Shown here: positions 53,128 to 61,882 of the stretch, one piece after another
How positions within the stretch are numbered: the stretch's first letter is position 1
Layout: every line of letters starts with the position of its first letter
Assembly (NCBI GenBank): GCA_016235555.1
Contig: JACRKC010000082.1
Span: 1 to 64,000, forward strand
Reading direction: 5' to 3'
Source: Verrucomicrobiota bacterium
Lineage (GTDB): Bacteria; Verrucomicrobiota; Verrucomicrobiia; Opitutales; Opitutaceae
Length of the DNA stretch: 64,000 nucleotides
Position numbers and translations under genes: made by a program
Notes under the pieces: model-generated
Databases searched by the model: none
Seen by the model: only the letters and a program-made list of their open reading frames with translations
Told to the model about the DNA's origin: nothing

Positions 53128-54075
53128 TTACTTCTCCAAAACCTCCCTTACATGGTAACGGGACCGCGCGCGCACAACCTGATAAGTGCGGCCTACGTAT
53201 TCTCCGATGAGTCCGATCCCGATCATCGCCACGCTGAGCAGCAGAAACAGGAGGCCGAAGAGGGTGAACACGCCGAAGGTGTCGCGGTCGAGGTTGTCGA
53301 AGACGAACCGGCGCACGAACAGCACCGCCACCAGCACGAGGCTGCCCACGGAGCTGAGCATCGCGAACATCGTGAAATACTGGAGCGGCGCGATGGAGAA
53401 GCCGGTGATGAGATCGAAATTCAGGCGGATCAGCTGGTAAAACGAGTAGTTCGACACGCCGGCGTGCCGCTCCTCGTGCTTCACGCCGACCTCGCCGGGC
53501 CTGCCCGCAAAGCTGTAGGCGAGCGCGGGGATGAAGGTATTGATCGCGCCGCTGCGCACGATGGCGTCGATGATCGGACGCGAGTAGGCGCGGAGCATGC
53601 AGCCCTGGTCGGTCATGCGGATGCTCGTGGTTTTTTCGCGCACGAGATTGATGAGGCGCGAGGCGTAGGTGCGGAAGAGGGAGTCCTGCCGGTCGAGCCG
53701 GTAGCCGCCCACATAGTCGAAGCCGGCGTCCATTTTTTCCAGCAGCTTGCCGATCTCCTCGGGCGGATTCTGGAGGTCGGCGTCGAGGGTGACGATGATC
53801 TGGCCGCGCACGCGCTCGAACGCCGCCATGATCGCCATGTGCTGGCCGTAGTTGGCGTTGAAATCGATCACGCGCGTGACGTCCGGTCGCGCGGCGTGCT
53901 GCGCCTTCAGCAGCTCGAACGAGCGGTCCGCCGAGCCGTCGTTGGTGAAGATGATCTCGTAGCTGCGCTGGAGCGCATCGAGCGAGGGATACAGGCGCGC
54001 GAAGAGCGTGGGGAGATTCAGCTCCTCGTTGTAGACGGGGATGACGATCGAGAGCTCGGGGGTGGCGGTGGTCAT
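53128..54075 (-). CDS. ArnC-like undecaprenyl-phosphate glycosyltransferase (GT2)
   Basis: 315 residues. GT-A domain with LSIVIPVYNEELNLPTLFAR, IIFTNDGSADRSFELL and the DxD region VTLDADLQNPPEE, then two C-terminal membrane spans (about 235-300). DYVGGYRLDRQDSLFRTYAS and HAGVSNYSFYQLIRLNFDLI resemble ArnC, which loads formylated L-Ara4N onto undecaprenyl phosphate. Dolichol-phosphate-mannose-like GtrB enzymes are the alternative; neighbouring arnB- and arnT-like genes favour ArnC. Confidence 0.75.
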   Translation of the reverse strand: MTTATPELSIVIPVYNEELNLPTLFARLYPSLDALQRSYEIIFTNDGSADRSFELLKAQHAARPDVTRVIDFNANYGQHMAIMAAFERVRGQIIVTLDADLQNPPEEIGKLLEKMDAGFDYVGGYRLDRQDSLFRTYASRLINLVREKTTSIRMTDQGCMLRAYSRPIIDAIVRSGAINTFIPALAYSFAGRPGEVGVKHEERHAGVSNYSFYQLIRLNFDLITGFSIAPLQYFTMFAMLSSVGSLVLVAVLFVRRFVFDNLDRDTFGVFTLFGLLFLLLSVAMIGIGLIGEYVGRTYQVVRARSRYHVREVLEK

Positions 54076-54083
54076 GGCGTGGA

Positions 54084-54149
54084 GTAGGAGCCTGCTGGCA
54101 GGCGATTCGAGCACTCCGGGTATTCCATCGCCTGCAAGCAGGCTCCTAC
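54084..54149. repeat. REPIN, GTAGGAGCCTGC family
   Basis: Left arm GTAGGAGCCTGCTGGCAGGC, inverted right arm GCCTGCAAGCAGGCTCCTAC; it occupies the arnB-arnC gap. A single arm of the same family is at 20634. Confidence 0.9.
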
Positions 54150-54166
54150 CTGTCGGCGGCGGGCAT

Positions 54167-55327
54167 TCATGAACGAAAATGGGCCGTGAGGATCGCCGTG
54201 AGCTCACGCACGACGCGCTCGGCGTCGGCGCGCGTCATCGTCGGGAAGAGCGGAAGCGTGAGGATATTCCGGCACACCTGCTCGGCGAGGGGGAAGTCGC
54301 CGTCCTTCCAGCCGAGGCGGCGGTAGACGCCGAAGAGATGGATCGCCGGGTAGTGCACGCCGGTGCCGATCCCGGCGGCGTGGAGTTTTTCCATCACGCC
54401 GGCGCGCTTGATGGTCAGGCGCTCCCCGGGCAGCACGACCTGGAACATGTGCCAGTTGGTCGTCGTGAAATCGCGCGGGGGCAACTGCAGGCCGAGATCG
54501 CGCCCGGCGGGCGCGTCGAACAACTCGAAGTAAACGCGGGCCAGCGCGGCGCGCCGGGCGTTGAATTCGTCGAGACGCGGGAACTGGCCGAGGCCGACGC
54601 GCGCGGCGACATCGGTGAGGTTGAACTTCCCGCCGACGATCTCGACCGCCATGCCATCGAAGCCGGAGCGGACGACGCCTTGCAGGCGGTATTGCTCGGC
54701 GAGTCTGGCCTCGGCGTCGTTGTTCAACACGAGCGCGCCGCCCTCGATGGTCGTGACGTTCTTGTTCGGGTGAAAACTGAATGACACGAAGTCGCCGATC
54801 GCGCCGATGCGCCGGCCGCCCCACGTGCTGCCGTAGGATTGCGCCGCGTCCTCGACCACGCGGAGGTTGTGCTTTTTCGCGATGGCGTAGAGCCGGTCGC
54901 GATCCACGGGGAGGCCGGCGAGGTCGACCGGCATGAGGGCGCGCGTCGCCGGCGTGATCGCGGCCTCGACGCGGGCGAGGTCGATGTTCCGCGTGACCGG
55001 ATCGATGTCGACGAACACGGGGCGCGCGCCGACTTCGAGGATCACGTTGCTCGTCGCCACCCACGACAGCGGTGTCGTGATGACCTCGTGGCCCGGGCCG
55101 ACGCCCGCGAGGCGCAGCGCGATCTCCATCGTGCAGGTGCCGGAGTTGAAGACCCGCACCGGCCGGCCGCCGCAATACTCGGAGAGTTTCGCCTCGAGCT
55201 CCTTCACCTTCGGGCCGGACGTGATCCAGCCGGAGCGCAGGACCTCGCCGACGCCGGCGATCGTCTCGTCGTCAATGGTCGGACGCGTGAGCGGCAGGTA
55301 AGGCGTGGGCGTGGCGGTAGCGGACAT
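54167..55327 (-). CDS. ArnB-like DegT/DnrJ/EryC1 aminotransferase
   Basis: 386 residues, fold type I PLP enzyme of the sugar aminotransferase family: SGWITSGPKVKELEAKL, FNSGTCTMEIALRL, VEDAAQSYGSTWGGRRIG and the Schiff-base lysine in SFHPNKNVTTIEGG. The order arnB-arnC, with arnT- and ArnA-like genes nearby, suggests UDP-Ara4O to UDP-L-Ara4N conversion. Other NDP-sugar aminotransferases are possible. The ATG at 55327 is chosen. Confidence 0.8.
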   Translation of the reverse strand: MSATATPTPYLPLTRPTIDDETIAGVGEVLRSGWITSGPKVKELEAKLSEYCGGRPVRVFNSGTCTMEIALRLAGVGPGHEVITTPLSWVATSNVILEVGARPVFVDIDPVTRNIDLARVEAAITPATRALMPVDLAGLPVDRDRLYAIAKKHNLRVVEDAAQSYGSTWGGRRIGAIGDFVSFSFHPNKNVTTIEGGALVLNNDAEARLAEQYRLQGVVRSGFDGMAVEIVGGKFNLTDVAARVGLGQFPRLDEFNARRAALARVYFELFDAPAGRDLGLQLPPRDFTTTNWHMFQVVLPGERLTIKRAGVMEKLHAAGIGTGVHYPAIHLFGVYRRLGWKDGDFPLAEQVCRNILTLPLFPTMTRADAERVVRELTAILTAHFRS

Positions 55328-55334
55328 GGTTTTT

Positions 55335-55549
55335 AACACAGAGCACACAGAGCGGCAGAGCCGCAACCGAACGATTTTGAACAGGAAGGCCGGAAAGAGC
55401 AGAAATTGAATCCTTCCCGTCCTTCCCGAGCTTCCTGTTCAAGAATTTCGTTCGAGACGATCGATTCTTCGACATGGTGATACCGAGGGCGCGGAGGAGA
55501 AACAAAAAGAATCTGTCTCTGTGTTCCCTGCGGCCTCTGGGTTGAAAAC
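55335..55549. repeat. Two nested palindromes between arnT- and arnB-like genes
   Basis: The outer pair AACACAGAGCACACAGAG / CTCTGTGTTCCCTGCGGCC spans 55335-55549; inside, 55377-55443 has GAACAGGAAGGCCGGAAAG with an inverted CTTCCTGTTC. No gene was found in this gap of about 230 bases. Confidence 0.65.
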
Positions 55550-55556
55550 AATACCA

Positions 55557-57434
55557 TCACGGTTGGTTGCTGAAGAGATAGTGGTCGCGGCTTTCGGCGA
55601 GCAAATGATAACGGAACGCCGCGTCGCCGAAGAGTTCCTTCACGTCGCGTTTGCGCGCCGCGGCAAACACGCGCGTGGGGCTGGTCCAGAGTGAGCGGAA
55701 CGTCGCCTCGTCCATGAAGCGTCCGCTCGCCCGCGCGGCGGCGTCCTCCTCCAGTTCGAGTTCGCCCTTGAAGGCCACCACGTCGACGACGCGCGCGGCG
55801 TAGAACGTGAAGTCGTGGAAAAACTCGTGGTAGTGCAGCACGCGGTCGCCCGGTTTCGCGCGCTCACGGACGAGGTGCGCGAGGGTCTTGGTGCCCGGCT
55901 TGTTGATGTCCGGCGCGGCGAATTGCAGGGCCGCGAGAAACACCGCCATCGTCGCCACGCTGCCGGCGAGCGCGGTCCTCACCCCGCTCACGCGCGCCAG
56001 CCACGGCACCAACACGCCGCCGGTCAGCAGCACGGCCGCCATGAGGCACGCCGGCAGGAGCAGCGCCTGCGCCTGCGCGGGATCGCGGATGATTTTTCCC
56101 GGCGCGAGCACGGCGACGAGCAATGCGACCGCGAGCAGGCCGTTGACGAAGGTGTAGAGGCGCAGGCCCCAGCGCAGGCGCGACGCGGCGTTTTCCGCGA
56201 GCACCTTCGCCAGCCACGCGCCGATCAGCACCGCGAGGCCCGGGAAAATCGGGAGGATGTAGGGCGGGAGCTTCGACTTCGAGATCGAGAAAAAGAAGAA
56301 GACGAACGCGACCCAGGTGACGAAGAACCAGGCGTCGGCGTTTTCCTTGCGGCGCGCCCAGGCCGCCGGGAGTGAAACCCGCCGCTGCAGGGCGGGGTCG
56401 CCGGACCCCGCCGCTTCGATTCGATCGTCCCGCGCGGCGGGGTTCGGCGACCCCGCCCTACACACCGCGTCACGCACCGCCGGCCACAAGAACCCTGTCC
56501 ACGGGATGAGCCCCGCGAGCACGATCCACACAAAATAGTGGATCGGCCCCGGCCGCGACGCGGCCGAGGTGAGGAAGCGCTCGAAGTGCTCGAACACGAG
56601 GTAGCGGTGCACCCACGTTTCGTTGCGCTGCGCCGCGAGCACGTGCCACGGCGCCGCGAGCACGAGGAAAATCAGCACGCCGCTCGGCAGGTAGAGCGGG
56701 CGGAGGCGGTGCCATTGGTTGAACACGAGCAGCCACAGGAACATCACCGCGCCGGTGACGAGGAAGCCCATGAGGCCCTTCGCCAGCGTCGCCAGCGCCA
56801 TGCTCACGTAGAGGCCGTAGAGAAACCAGCGGCGGCGAGTCGTGCCGCCAGTCAGTTCGTAGCGGCCGACGTGAGGAGGCCGGGCGGCCTTGTCTGCGCC
56901 AGCCCCGTCACCTCGGCTGCTACAATCCGCTGCCGGTTCGCGCACGCCGAGGATGAAGCAGAACAGCGCCGCCGCCATGAACACCGACACCGCCATGTCG
57001 AGGATCGGGATGTGCCCGATCGCAAACCACAGCAGCGACGTGCCGAGCACCACGGCCGAGAGCAGTCCGGCCATCCGCCCATGCAACGCGCGCGCCGCGC
57101 CGTAGGTGAAGAGGATGCCGAGCAGCGCGAACAACGCCGGCTGCGCCCGCACGCTCCACTCGTTTTGCCCGAAAACCGTGAACAGCTCCGCGGTCACCCA
57201 GTAGACGAGCGGCGGTTTCTCGAAGTAGTTCACCCCGTTGAGGCGGGGCGTCACCCAGTCGCCGGTGGCGAGCATCTCGCGCGCGATCTCGGCGTTGCGG
57301 CCCTCGTCGGGGTTGCTGAGCGGGTAGCTGCCGAGGCGGAAGCCATAAAGCGCGCCAAACGCGAGCAGGAGCAGCAGGAGATCGCGGCGCCAGAAGGCGG
57401 GTGGATTCGATTCAGCAGGCGAAGCGGACAGCAT
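55557..57434 (-). CDS. ArnT-like membrane glycosyltransferase (GT83/PMT) with two in-frame REPINs
   Basis: 625 residues with about 11 membrane spans. The first periplasmic loop has the catalytic block NPDEGRNAEIAREMLATGDW and NGVNYFEKPPLVYW, typical of ArnT and related lipid-linked sugar transferases. It would transfer L-Ara4N from undecaprenyl phosphate to lipid A. Two loops contain repeat-encoded segments: about residues 170-190 (SSRGDGAGADKAARPPHVGR) and about 325-350 (GSPNPAARDDRIEAAGSGDP), both between spans with spans resuming in frame afterwards. The ATG at 57434 is chosen; a TTG at 57470 is possible. Confidence 0.82.
   Translation of the reverse strand: MLSASPAESNPPAFWRRDLLLLLLAFGALYGFRLGSYPLSNPDEGRNAEIAREMLATGDWVTPRLNGVNYFEKPPLVYWVTAELFTVFGQNEWSVRAQPALFALLGILFTYGAARALHGRMAGLLSAVVLGTSLLWFAIGHIPILDMAVSVFMAAALFCFILGVREPAADCSSRGDGAGADKAARPPHVGRYELTGGTTRRRWFLYGLYVSMALATLAKGLMGFLVTGAVMFLWLLVFNQWHRLRPLYLPSGVLIFLVLAAPWHVLAAQRNETWVHRYLVFEHFERFLTSAASRPGPIHYFVWIVLAGLIPWTGFLWPAVRDAVCRAGSPNPAARDDRIEAAGSGDPALQRRVSLPAAWARRKENADAWFFVTWVAFVFFFFSISKSKLPPYILPIFPGLAVLIGAWLAKVLAENAASRLRWGLRLYTFVNGLLAVALLVAVLAPGKIIRDPAQAQALLLPACLMAAVLLTGGVLVPWLARVSGVRTALAGSVATMAVFLAALQFAAPDINKPGTKTLAHLVRERAKPGDRVLHYHEFFHDFTFYAARVVDVVAFKGELELEEDAAARASGRFMDEATFRSLWTSPTRVFAAARKRDVKELFGDAAFRYHLLAESRDHYLFSNQP
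56387..56461. repeat. REPIN, GTAGGGCGGGGTC family, in frame in arnT-like gene
   Basis: Left arm GCAGGGCGGGGTCGCCGG, inverted right arm TTCGGCGACCCCGCCCTAC. Translated in a loop of the transferase. Confidence 0.85.
56859..56923. repeat. REPIN, GTAGC-GCCGA family, in frame in arnT-like gene
   Basis: Bounded by GTAG (56859) and CTAC (56923); third copy of the family at 32872 and 41743. Confidence 0.85.
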
Positions 57435-57473
57435 TCGCCCTAGCCCAACGCGCGACCCGCCTGCTTTCAACTG

Positions 57474-57641
57474 TCATTCTGGGTTCTCCGAATCTTCGCC
57501 GCTACCAAACCGGATTGAAAACAGAAAGCCCGGGAAGGGCGGGAAGAAATTTCCTGTTCCTGCTTCCCGCTCTTCCCGGCCTTCCTGTTCAACTGCTTCG
57601 GCGCGAATTCCACTGGATGCTTCGCTCTGCTCAGCATGACC
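57474..57641. repeat. Nested palindromes upstream of holA
   Basis: The outer pair TCATTCTGGGTTCTCCGAA / GCTTCGCTCTGCTCAGCATGA encloses 57515-57592, where TTGAAAACAGAAAGCCCGGG is matched by an inverted CCGGCCTTCCTGTTCAA. No gene was seen in this 270-base gap. Confidence 0.65.
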
Positions 57642-57705
57642 CGCGCTTCGCGCCGGTCATTTTTTTCGTGCGCCGATCCGCGGATTACTCCGGGATCATC
57701 CGCCC

Positions 57706-58803
57706 ATGGCACCCGCAAAAAATTTCACCTTCATCTGCGGCCCCGACGATTTTCTCGTCGGGCGGCTGGCGAAGGAGCGCTTCGAGAAACTCGCGGCCGA
57801 GGCGGAGGCCGACGAGTTTGCGCGCGAGGTCGTCAATGGCTTCGCGGCCAACGTCAGCGAGGTCGAGGCCGCCGTGAACCGGTTCCGCGACGCGGTGCAG
57901 ACGGTGTCGATGTTCGGCGGGCGGCGCGTGGTGTGGTTGAAGGATGTGAATTTTCTCGCCGACACCGTGACCGGCCGCGCCGAGAGCACGCTCAAGCTCG
58001 TCGAGGACTTGCAGCAGATTCTGGCAGCCGTGAATCCCGCCGACACGGCGGCGCTCGTCAGCGCCGCGCCGGTGGACCGGCGGAGGGCGTTTCCGAAGTG
58101 GTGCGAAAAGAACGCCGACTTCGTGCTCACCGGCGGCGAGGGCGAGGGCGCGTCCGAGGCGCTGGCCGGCGCGGTGCTGACCGAGGCGAAGGTGATCGGT
58201 GTGAAATTCGCCCCGGGCGCCGTCGAACTCCTCCTCGCCAAGATCGGCCCCAACACGCGCCTGCTGATGGAGGAGACGAGCAAACTCGCGTCCTACGTCG
58301 GCGAGGCCGCGGTGATCGAGGAGGCGCACGTGGCCGAGCTCACGCCCAACGTGGCTGAGGGCGATTTTTTCGAGACCGCGGAGGCGTTCTTCAGCGGGGA
58401 TCTCAAGTGGACGATCGCGGCGCTGCACCGGCACTTTTTTTCCGGCGGCGACGCGCGCCCGGTCATCAGCGCGCTGCAAAACCGCAACCGCATCCTGCTA
58501 CAGGTGCGCGCGCTCGTCGACGCGGGTGATGTGCGTGTGGGCCCGCGGGGGCTGGACGGGTTTCCGAAAGCGCAGGCGGCGCACGGCGCGAAATTCGTCG
58601 GCGCGACGGAGAAGAGTTCGTTCAACCTCTTCACGCAAAACCCGTGGTATCTCGGCAAGCTGGCCGGCGGCGCGAAGCTCCCCACCCTGCGCCGCCTGAT
58701 CGACAACCAGCAGGAATTCATCGCCGCCTTCGAAGAGATCATCGACCGCCCCGATGAGCAGGAGGAAGTCTTGCGGGAGCTGGCCGTCAGGTGTTTGACC
58801 TGA
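57706..58803 (+). CDS. holA: DNA polymerase III subunit delta
   Basis: 365 residues. HolA pattern: FTFICGPDDFLVGRLAKERF at the N-terminus (clamp-loader wrench), FGGRRVVWLKDVNFL, GPNTRLLMEETSKLASYVG (conserved L..E..KL) and a C-terminal helical collar domain (FFSGGDARPVISALQNRNRI). It loads the beta clamp as part of the gamma complex. Monocistronic and flanked by repeats. Confidence 0.88.
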   Translation: MAPAKNFTFICGPDDFLVGRLAKERFEKLAAEAEADEFAREVVNGFAANVSEVEAAVNRFRDAVQTVSMFGGRRVVWLKDVNFLADTVTGRAESTLKLVEDLQQILAAVNPADTAALVSAAPVDRRRAFPKWCEKNADFVLTGGEGEGASEALAGAVLTEAKVIGVKFAPGAVELLLAKIGPNTRLLMEETSKLASYVGEAAVIEEAHVAELTPNVAEGDFFETAEAFFSGDLKWTIAALHRHFFSGGDARPVISALQNRNRILLQVRALVDAGDVRVGPRGLDGFPKAQAAHGAKFVGATEKSSFNLFTQNPWYLGKLAGGAKLPTLRRLIDNQQEFIAAFEEIIDRPDEQEEVLRELAVRCLT

Positions 58804-58805
58804 CG

Positions 58806-59219
58806 GAAGCTCCAAGCCCCAACCTCCAAGCTCAAAAAAACCTCAAGCGCCCCAAAACTCGAAAAAGCTAAGAGCGCGTCGAAAAGGGTCCGTCATTCTG
58901 AGCGCAGCAAAGAATCCAGTTGGATTCACGCCGCGTCTTGAGAGGTGCGAACGTCCTGCTGGATTCTTCGCTGCGCTCAGAATGACAATCCATGCTGGCT
59001 TTTTCGACGCCCTCCAAGCCGGATGCTTGCAGTTGAACTCCATCTCGCTCGAAATCGAACGGACTTGAGGTGGAGCGCGTTGACCCCAACACGCTGCTCG
59101 ATTTCCGCTCGCGCAAAGCGCGTTGAGGTCAACGCGCTCCACCTCCAAACTGCTACCTTCCGGCTAGGATCTTTTTGAAGTTTGATGCTTCTCTGGATAT
59201 TGGAGCTTGGTCCTTGGAG
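58806..59219. repeat. Nested repeat block in a 400-base gap
   Basis: No gene. Three palindromes: outermost GAAGCTCCAAG (58807) against CTTGGAGCTTC (59213-59223 area); TCATTCTGAGCGCAGCAAAG (58893) against an inverted CTTCGCTGCGCTCAGAATGA (58968-58986); and the GGTGGAG-family REPIN at 59067-59145. Layering suggests successive insertion. Confidence 0.75.
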
Positions 59220-59222
59220 CTT

Positions 59223-59924
59223 CTACTTCACCGCTCCGAACACCACCGCCGCCGCTTCGCGCCAGAAGCACTCGGGCTCGGCAAAGCCGGCATCGGCGAG
59301 CATCCGCAGCTCGGTGATCAGCGGCGGGTAGTAGTCTTCGTGCGCCCAGCTCGCGAAGTGCGCGCAGGCCTCCTTTTCGCCGATGCCGTGGGGTCGCATC
59401 GAGGCGGCCCAGAGGCGGAACGCGTGGTCGCGCAACGCCGGCGTGGCGCACACGGCGGTGTCGGCGTTGACGAAGATGCCGCCGGGGCGCAGCGCGGCGT
59501 GGATGTTTTGGTAGATGCCGGCTTTCACCGTGAGGTCCTTCACGTGATGCAGCGCGATGCACGCGGCCACGGCATCGCACGGCGGCAGCGGGTCCGTGAA
59601 CGAGCGCTCGACGTAGCGCACGCGATCGCCGAACGGCGCGCAGCGCTCGCGCGAGACGGCGAGCATTTCCGGATCGGTGTCCCAGATTTCCACGGTTGCG
59701 CCGGGGAAACGCTCCGCGATCGCGGCGGCGAGCGCCCCCGTCCCGCCGCCGAGGTCGAGCACCCTTCGACTTCGCTCAGGGCAGGCGCCGCCGTCGGGTA
59801 GCGCGAGCGCGAGCAGATCGAGCTGCACGGGCCGCATCGCCGGGTAGGCGGGCACGAGGCGGCGGATGAGTTCGTCGTATTCGGCGACGCGGAGCTTGAG
59901 GTGACCGGAGACGGAGTGGGCCAT
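59223..59924 (-). CDS. Class I SAM-dependent methyltransferase with repeat insert
   Basis: 233 residues. Motif I is VLDLGGGTGALAAAIAERFP and motif II region VEIWDTDPEMLAVSRER; VAACIALHHV and ALRPGGIFVNADTA follow. Directly before motif I, residues CPERSRR come from a short repeat (59762-59783, CCCTTCGACTTCGCTCAGGG), separating the first helix from the strand. The ATG at 59924 is chosen; a GTG at 59975 lies inside a REP pair. Substrate unknown. Confidence 0.8.
   Translation of the reverse strand: MAHSVSGHLKLRVAEYDELIRRLVPAYPAMRPVQLDLLALALPDGGACPERSRRVLDLGGGTGALAAAIAERFPGATVEIWDTDPEMLAVSRERCAPFGDRVRYVERSFTDPLPPCDAVAACIALHHVKDLTVKAGIYQNIHAALRPGGIFVNADTAVCATPALRDHAFRLWAASMRPHGIGEKEACAHFASWAHEDYYPPLITELRMLADAGFAEPECFWREAAAVVFGAVK
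59762..59783. repeat. Short in-frame repeat in the methyltransferase gene
   Basis: CCCTTCGACTTCGCTCAGGG, a hairpin word also met (diverged) near 10387 in the PLP enzyme gene. Confidence 0.6.
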
Positions 59925-59968
59925 CGCGCCGAGCGTGAATCCGCGTCGCGCCGAGGCGAGCAGAAGTC

Positions 59969-60027
59969 GTGGCACGGGTCTCCTGACTCGTGTCGGACTA
60001 ATTCACGGGTCAGGAGACCCGTGCCAC
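59969..60027. repeat. REPIN, GTGGCACGGGTC family
   Basis: GTGGCACGGGTCTCCTGACT at left and CACGGGTCAGGAGACCCGTGCCAC-type inverse at right, in the divergent gap between the methyltransferase gene and purB. Same family as 20660. Confidence 0.9.
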
Positions 60028-60076
60028 TTTCCGGTCGCCAATCCATCCTCGCGACCCTTACTGAACCAGCTTTGCC

Positions 60077-61528
60077 GTGAACGAATCACCCACCGCTTCC
60101 GTCGCCGCCGCGCCCATCCCCAACGTCCTCGCCGAGCGTTACGCCTCGCCGGCGATGAAGGACATCTGGTCGCAGCACGGGCGCGTGGCCCTCGAACGCG
60201 ATTTCTGGATCGCGGTGATGAAGGGCCAGCGCGACCTCGGCGTGCCGATCCCGGCCGAGGCGATCAAGGACTACGAGAAGGTGAAGGACCAGATCGACCT
60301 CGCCGCGATCGCGAAGCGCGAGCGCGTGACGCTCCACGACGTGAAGGCGCGAATCGAGGAATTCTCGGACCTCGCGAAGCGGCAGTTCATCCACCTCGGG
60401 CTCACCAGCCGCGATCTCACGGAAAACGTCGAGCAGCTCCAGATTTTGCGGGCGTTGAAACTGGTCCACTTCAAGGCCGCGGCCGTCCTGCTCGCCCTCG
60501 CGCGACAGGCCGAGGCGCACCGCGATCTGATGATCACGGGGCGCACGCACAACGTCCCCGCCCAGCCCACCACGCTCGGCAAGCGGCTCGCGATGTTCGG
60601 CCAGGAGACGTGGCAGGCGTTCACGCGGCTGGATGAGTTGCTCGCGCGCTACCCGGTGCGCGGCCTCAAGGGCGCCGTCGGCACGCAACTCGACCAGCTC
60701 ACGCTGCTCGGCGGTGACTCCGCTAAAGTCGATCAGCTCGAGACGCGCGTGCTCAAGCACCTCGGCTTTCACGCTTCGCTCGGCGCGGTCGGGCAGGTCT
60801 ATCCGCGGTCGCTCGATTTCGAGGTCGTGAGCGCGCTGCACCAGCTCGGCGCGGCGGGCGCGAGCTTCGCCACGACGACGCGGCTGATGGCGGGCGCGGG
60901 CCTGCTCACGGAGGGTTTTCAGGACGGCCAGGTCGGCTCCTCGGCGATGCCGCACAAGGTCAACGCGCGCAATTGCGAGCGCGTGTGCGGTTTTGCGACC
61001 ATCCTGAGCGGCTACGTCACGATGACGGGCGCGCTCGCCGGCCACCAGTGGAACGAAGGCGACGTCTCGTGCTCGGTCGTGCGGCGCGTGGCGTTGCCGG
61101 ATGCATTCTTCGCGGTCGACGGGCTGCTGGAGACGTGGCTCACCGTGCTGCGGCAGATGGAGGTGTTTCCCGCCGCGGTCGCCGCCGAAAACGAACGCAA
61201 CCTTCCCTTCCTCGCCACCACAACGATCCTCATGGAGGCCGTGAAGCACGGCGCCGGCCGCGAGACCGCGCACGAGGCCATCAAGGAACACGCGCTCGCC
61301 GCCGCGAAAGCGCTCCGCTCCGGCGACGGCAACGCCGACCTTCTCACCCGCCTCGCCGGCGATCGCCGCGTCGGGCTCGGCAAGAAGGCGCTGCAGGTCA
61401 TCCTCGCCGAAAACGCCCGCTTCGTCGGCGCGGCTCCGCATCAGGTCGACGCGTTTGTCAACGAGGTGAAGCCGCTCGCGAAAAAGCACAAAGGCGCGGC
61501 GGAGTATCGGCCCGGCCGGTTGTTGTGA
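60077..61528 (+). CDS. purB: Adenylosuccinate lyase
   Basis: 483 residues with a GTG start. The fumarase/aspartase-superfamily signature is GSSAMPHKVNARNCERVCGF; HLGLTSRDLTENVEQLQIL and GRTHNVPAQPTTLGKRLAMF supply other active-site blocks. It acts in two steps of purine synthesis (SAICAR and adenylosuccinate cleavage). The length fits the longer bacterial type. Downstream is a transposable element rather than a partner gene. Confidence 0.93.
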   Translation: MNESPTASVAAAPIPNVLAERYASPAMKDIWSQHGRVALERDFWIAVMKGQRDLGVPIPAEAIKDYEKVKDQIDLAAIAKRERVTLHDVKARIEEFSDLAKRQFIHLGLTSRDLTENVEQLQILRALKLVHFKAAAVLLALARQAEAHRDLMITGRTHNVPAQPTTLGKRLAMFGQETWQAFTRLDELLARYPVRGLKGAVGTQLDQLTLLGGDSAKVDQLETRVLKHLGFHASLGAVGQVYPRSLDFEVVSALHQLGAAGASFATTTRLMAGAGLLTEGFQDGQVGSSAMPHKVNARNCERVCGFATILSGYVTMTGALAGHQWNEGDVSCSVVRRVALPDAFFAVDGLLETWLTVLRQMEVFPAAVAAENERNLPFLATTTILMEAVKHGAGRETAHEAIKEHALAAAKALRSGDGNADLLTRLAGDRRVGLGKKALQVILAENARFVGAAPHQVDAFVNEVKPLAKKHKGAAEYRPGRLL

Positions 61529-61620
61529 CCAGGCCGGAGCACCTCTGGCCGACCGCACCGATTACTTCGGACGACGGGAGGTCAGGACCGCCAGGCAGAT
61601 CACGCCCCGGGCGTAACGCT

Positions 61621-61761
61621 GGGTGCAACTCAAAGTGCGGTCAGTTTTCGAATGCCCCGGCTGTAGCGGCGGTCTATGACCGCCGACGTTGCGCCAAGGG
61701 CATTCGTTCGGCGGTCATAGACCGCCGCTACAAATCGCTGACCTCAGTTTGAGTCACACCC
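61621..61761. mobile_element. MITE-like element copy 3, 9-bp target duplication
   Basis: 141 bp, inverted relative to copy 1. Ends GGGTGCAACTCAAAG and GTTTGAGTCACACCC. Flanked by the direct repeat CGTAACGCT at 61612-61620 and 61762-61770. Core REP pair GTAGCGGCGGTC...CTAC at 61663-61731. It lies in the gap after purB, which otherwise holds nothing recognised. Confidence 0.92.
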
Positions 61762-61882
61762 CGTAACGCTACGGAGGGGGAAAGGACGGCCCGCTGGGTA
61801 TCAATCCTCAGAAAGTTGCTTTGCGGGCGGGCCACACTCCGCCCAACGTCGCGTCATCCGCTTGCGGACCGATAATCCACCA

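Noticed and set aside
56859-56923. Target-site duplications for the GTAG-type repeats
   Set aside because: Flanks of the copies at 32872, 41743 and 56859 show no direct repeats, unlike the three MITE-like elements; consistent with REP behaviour.
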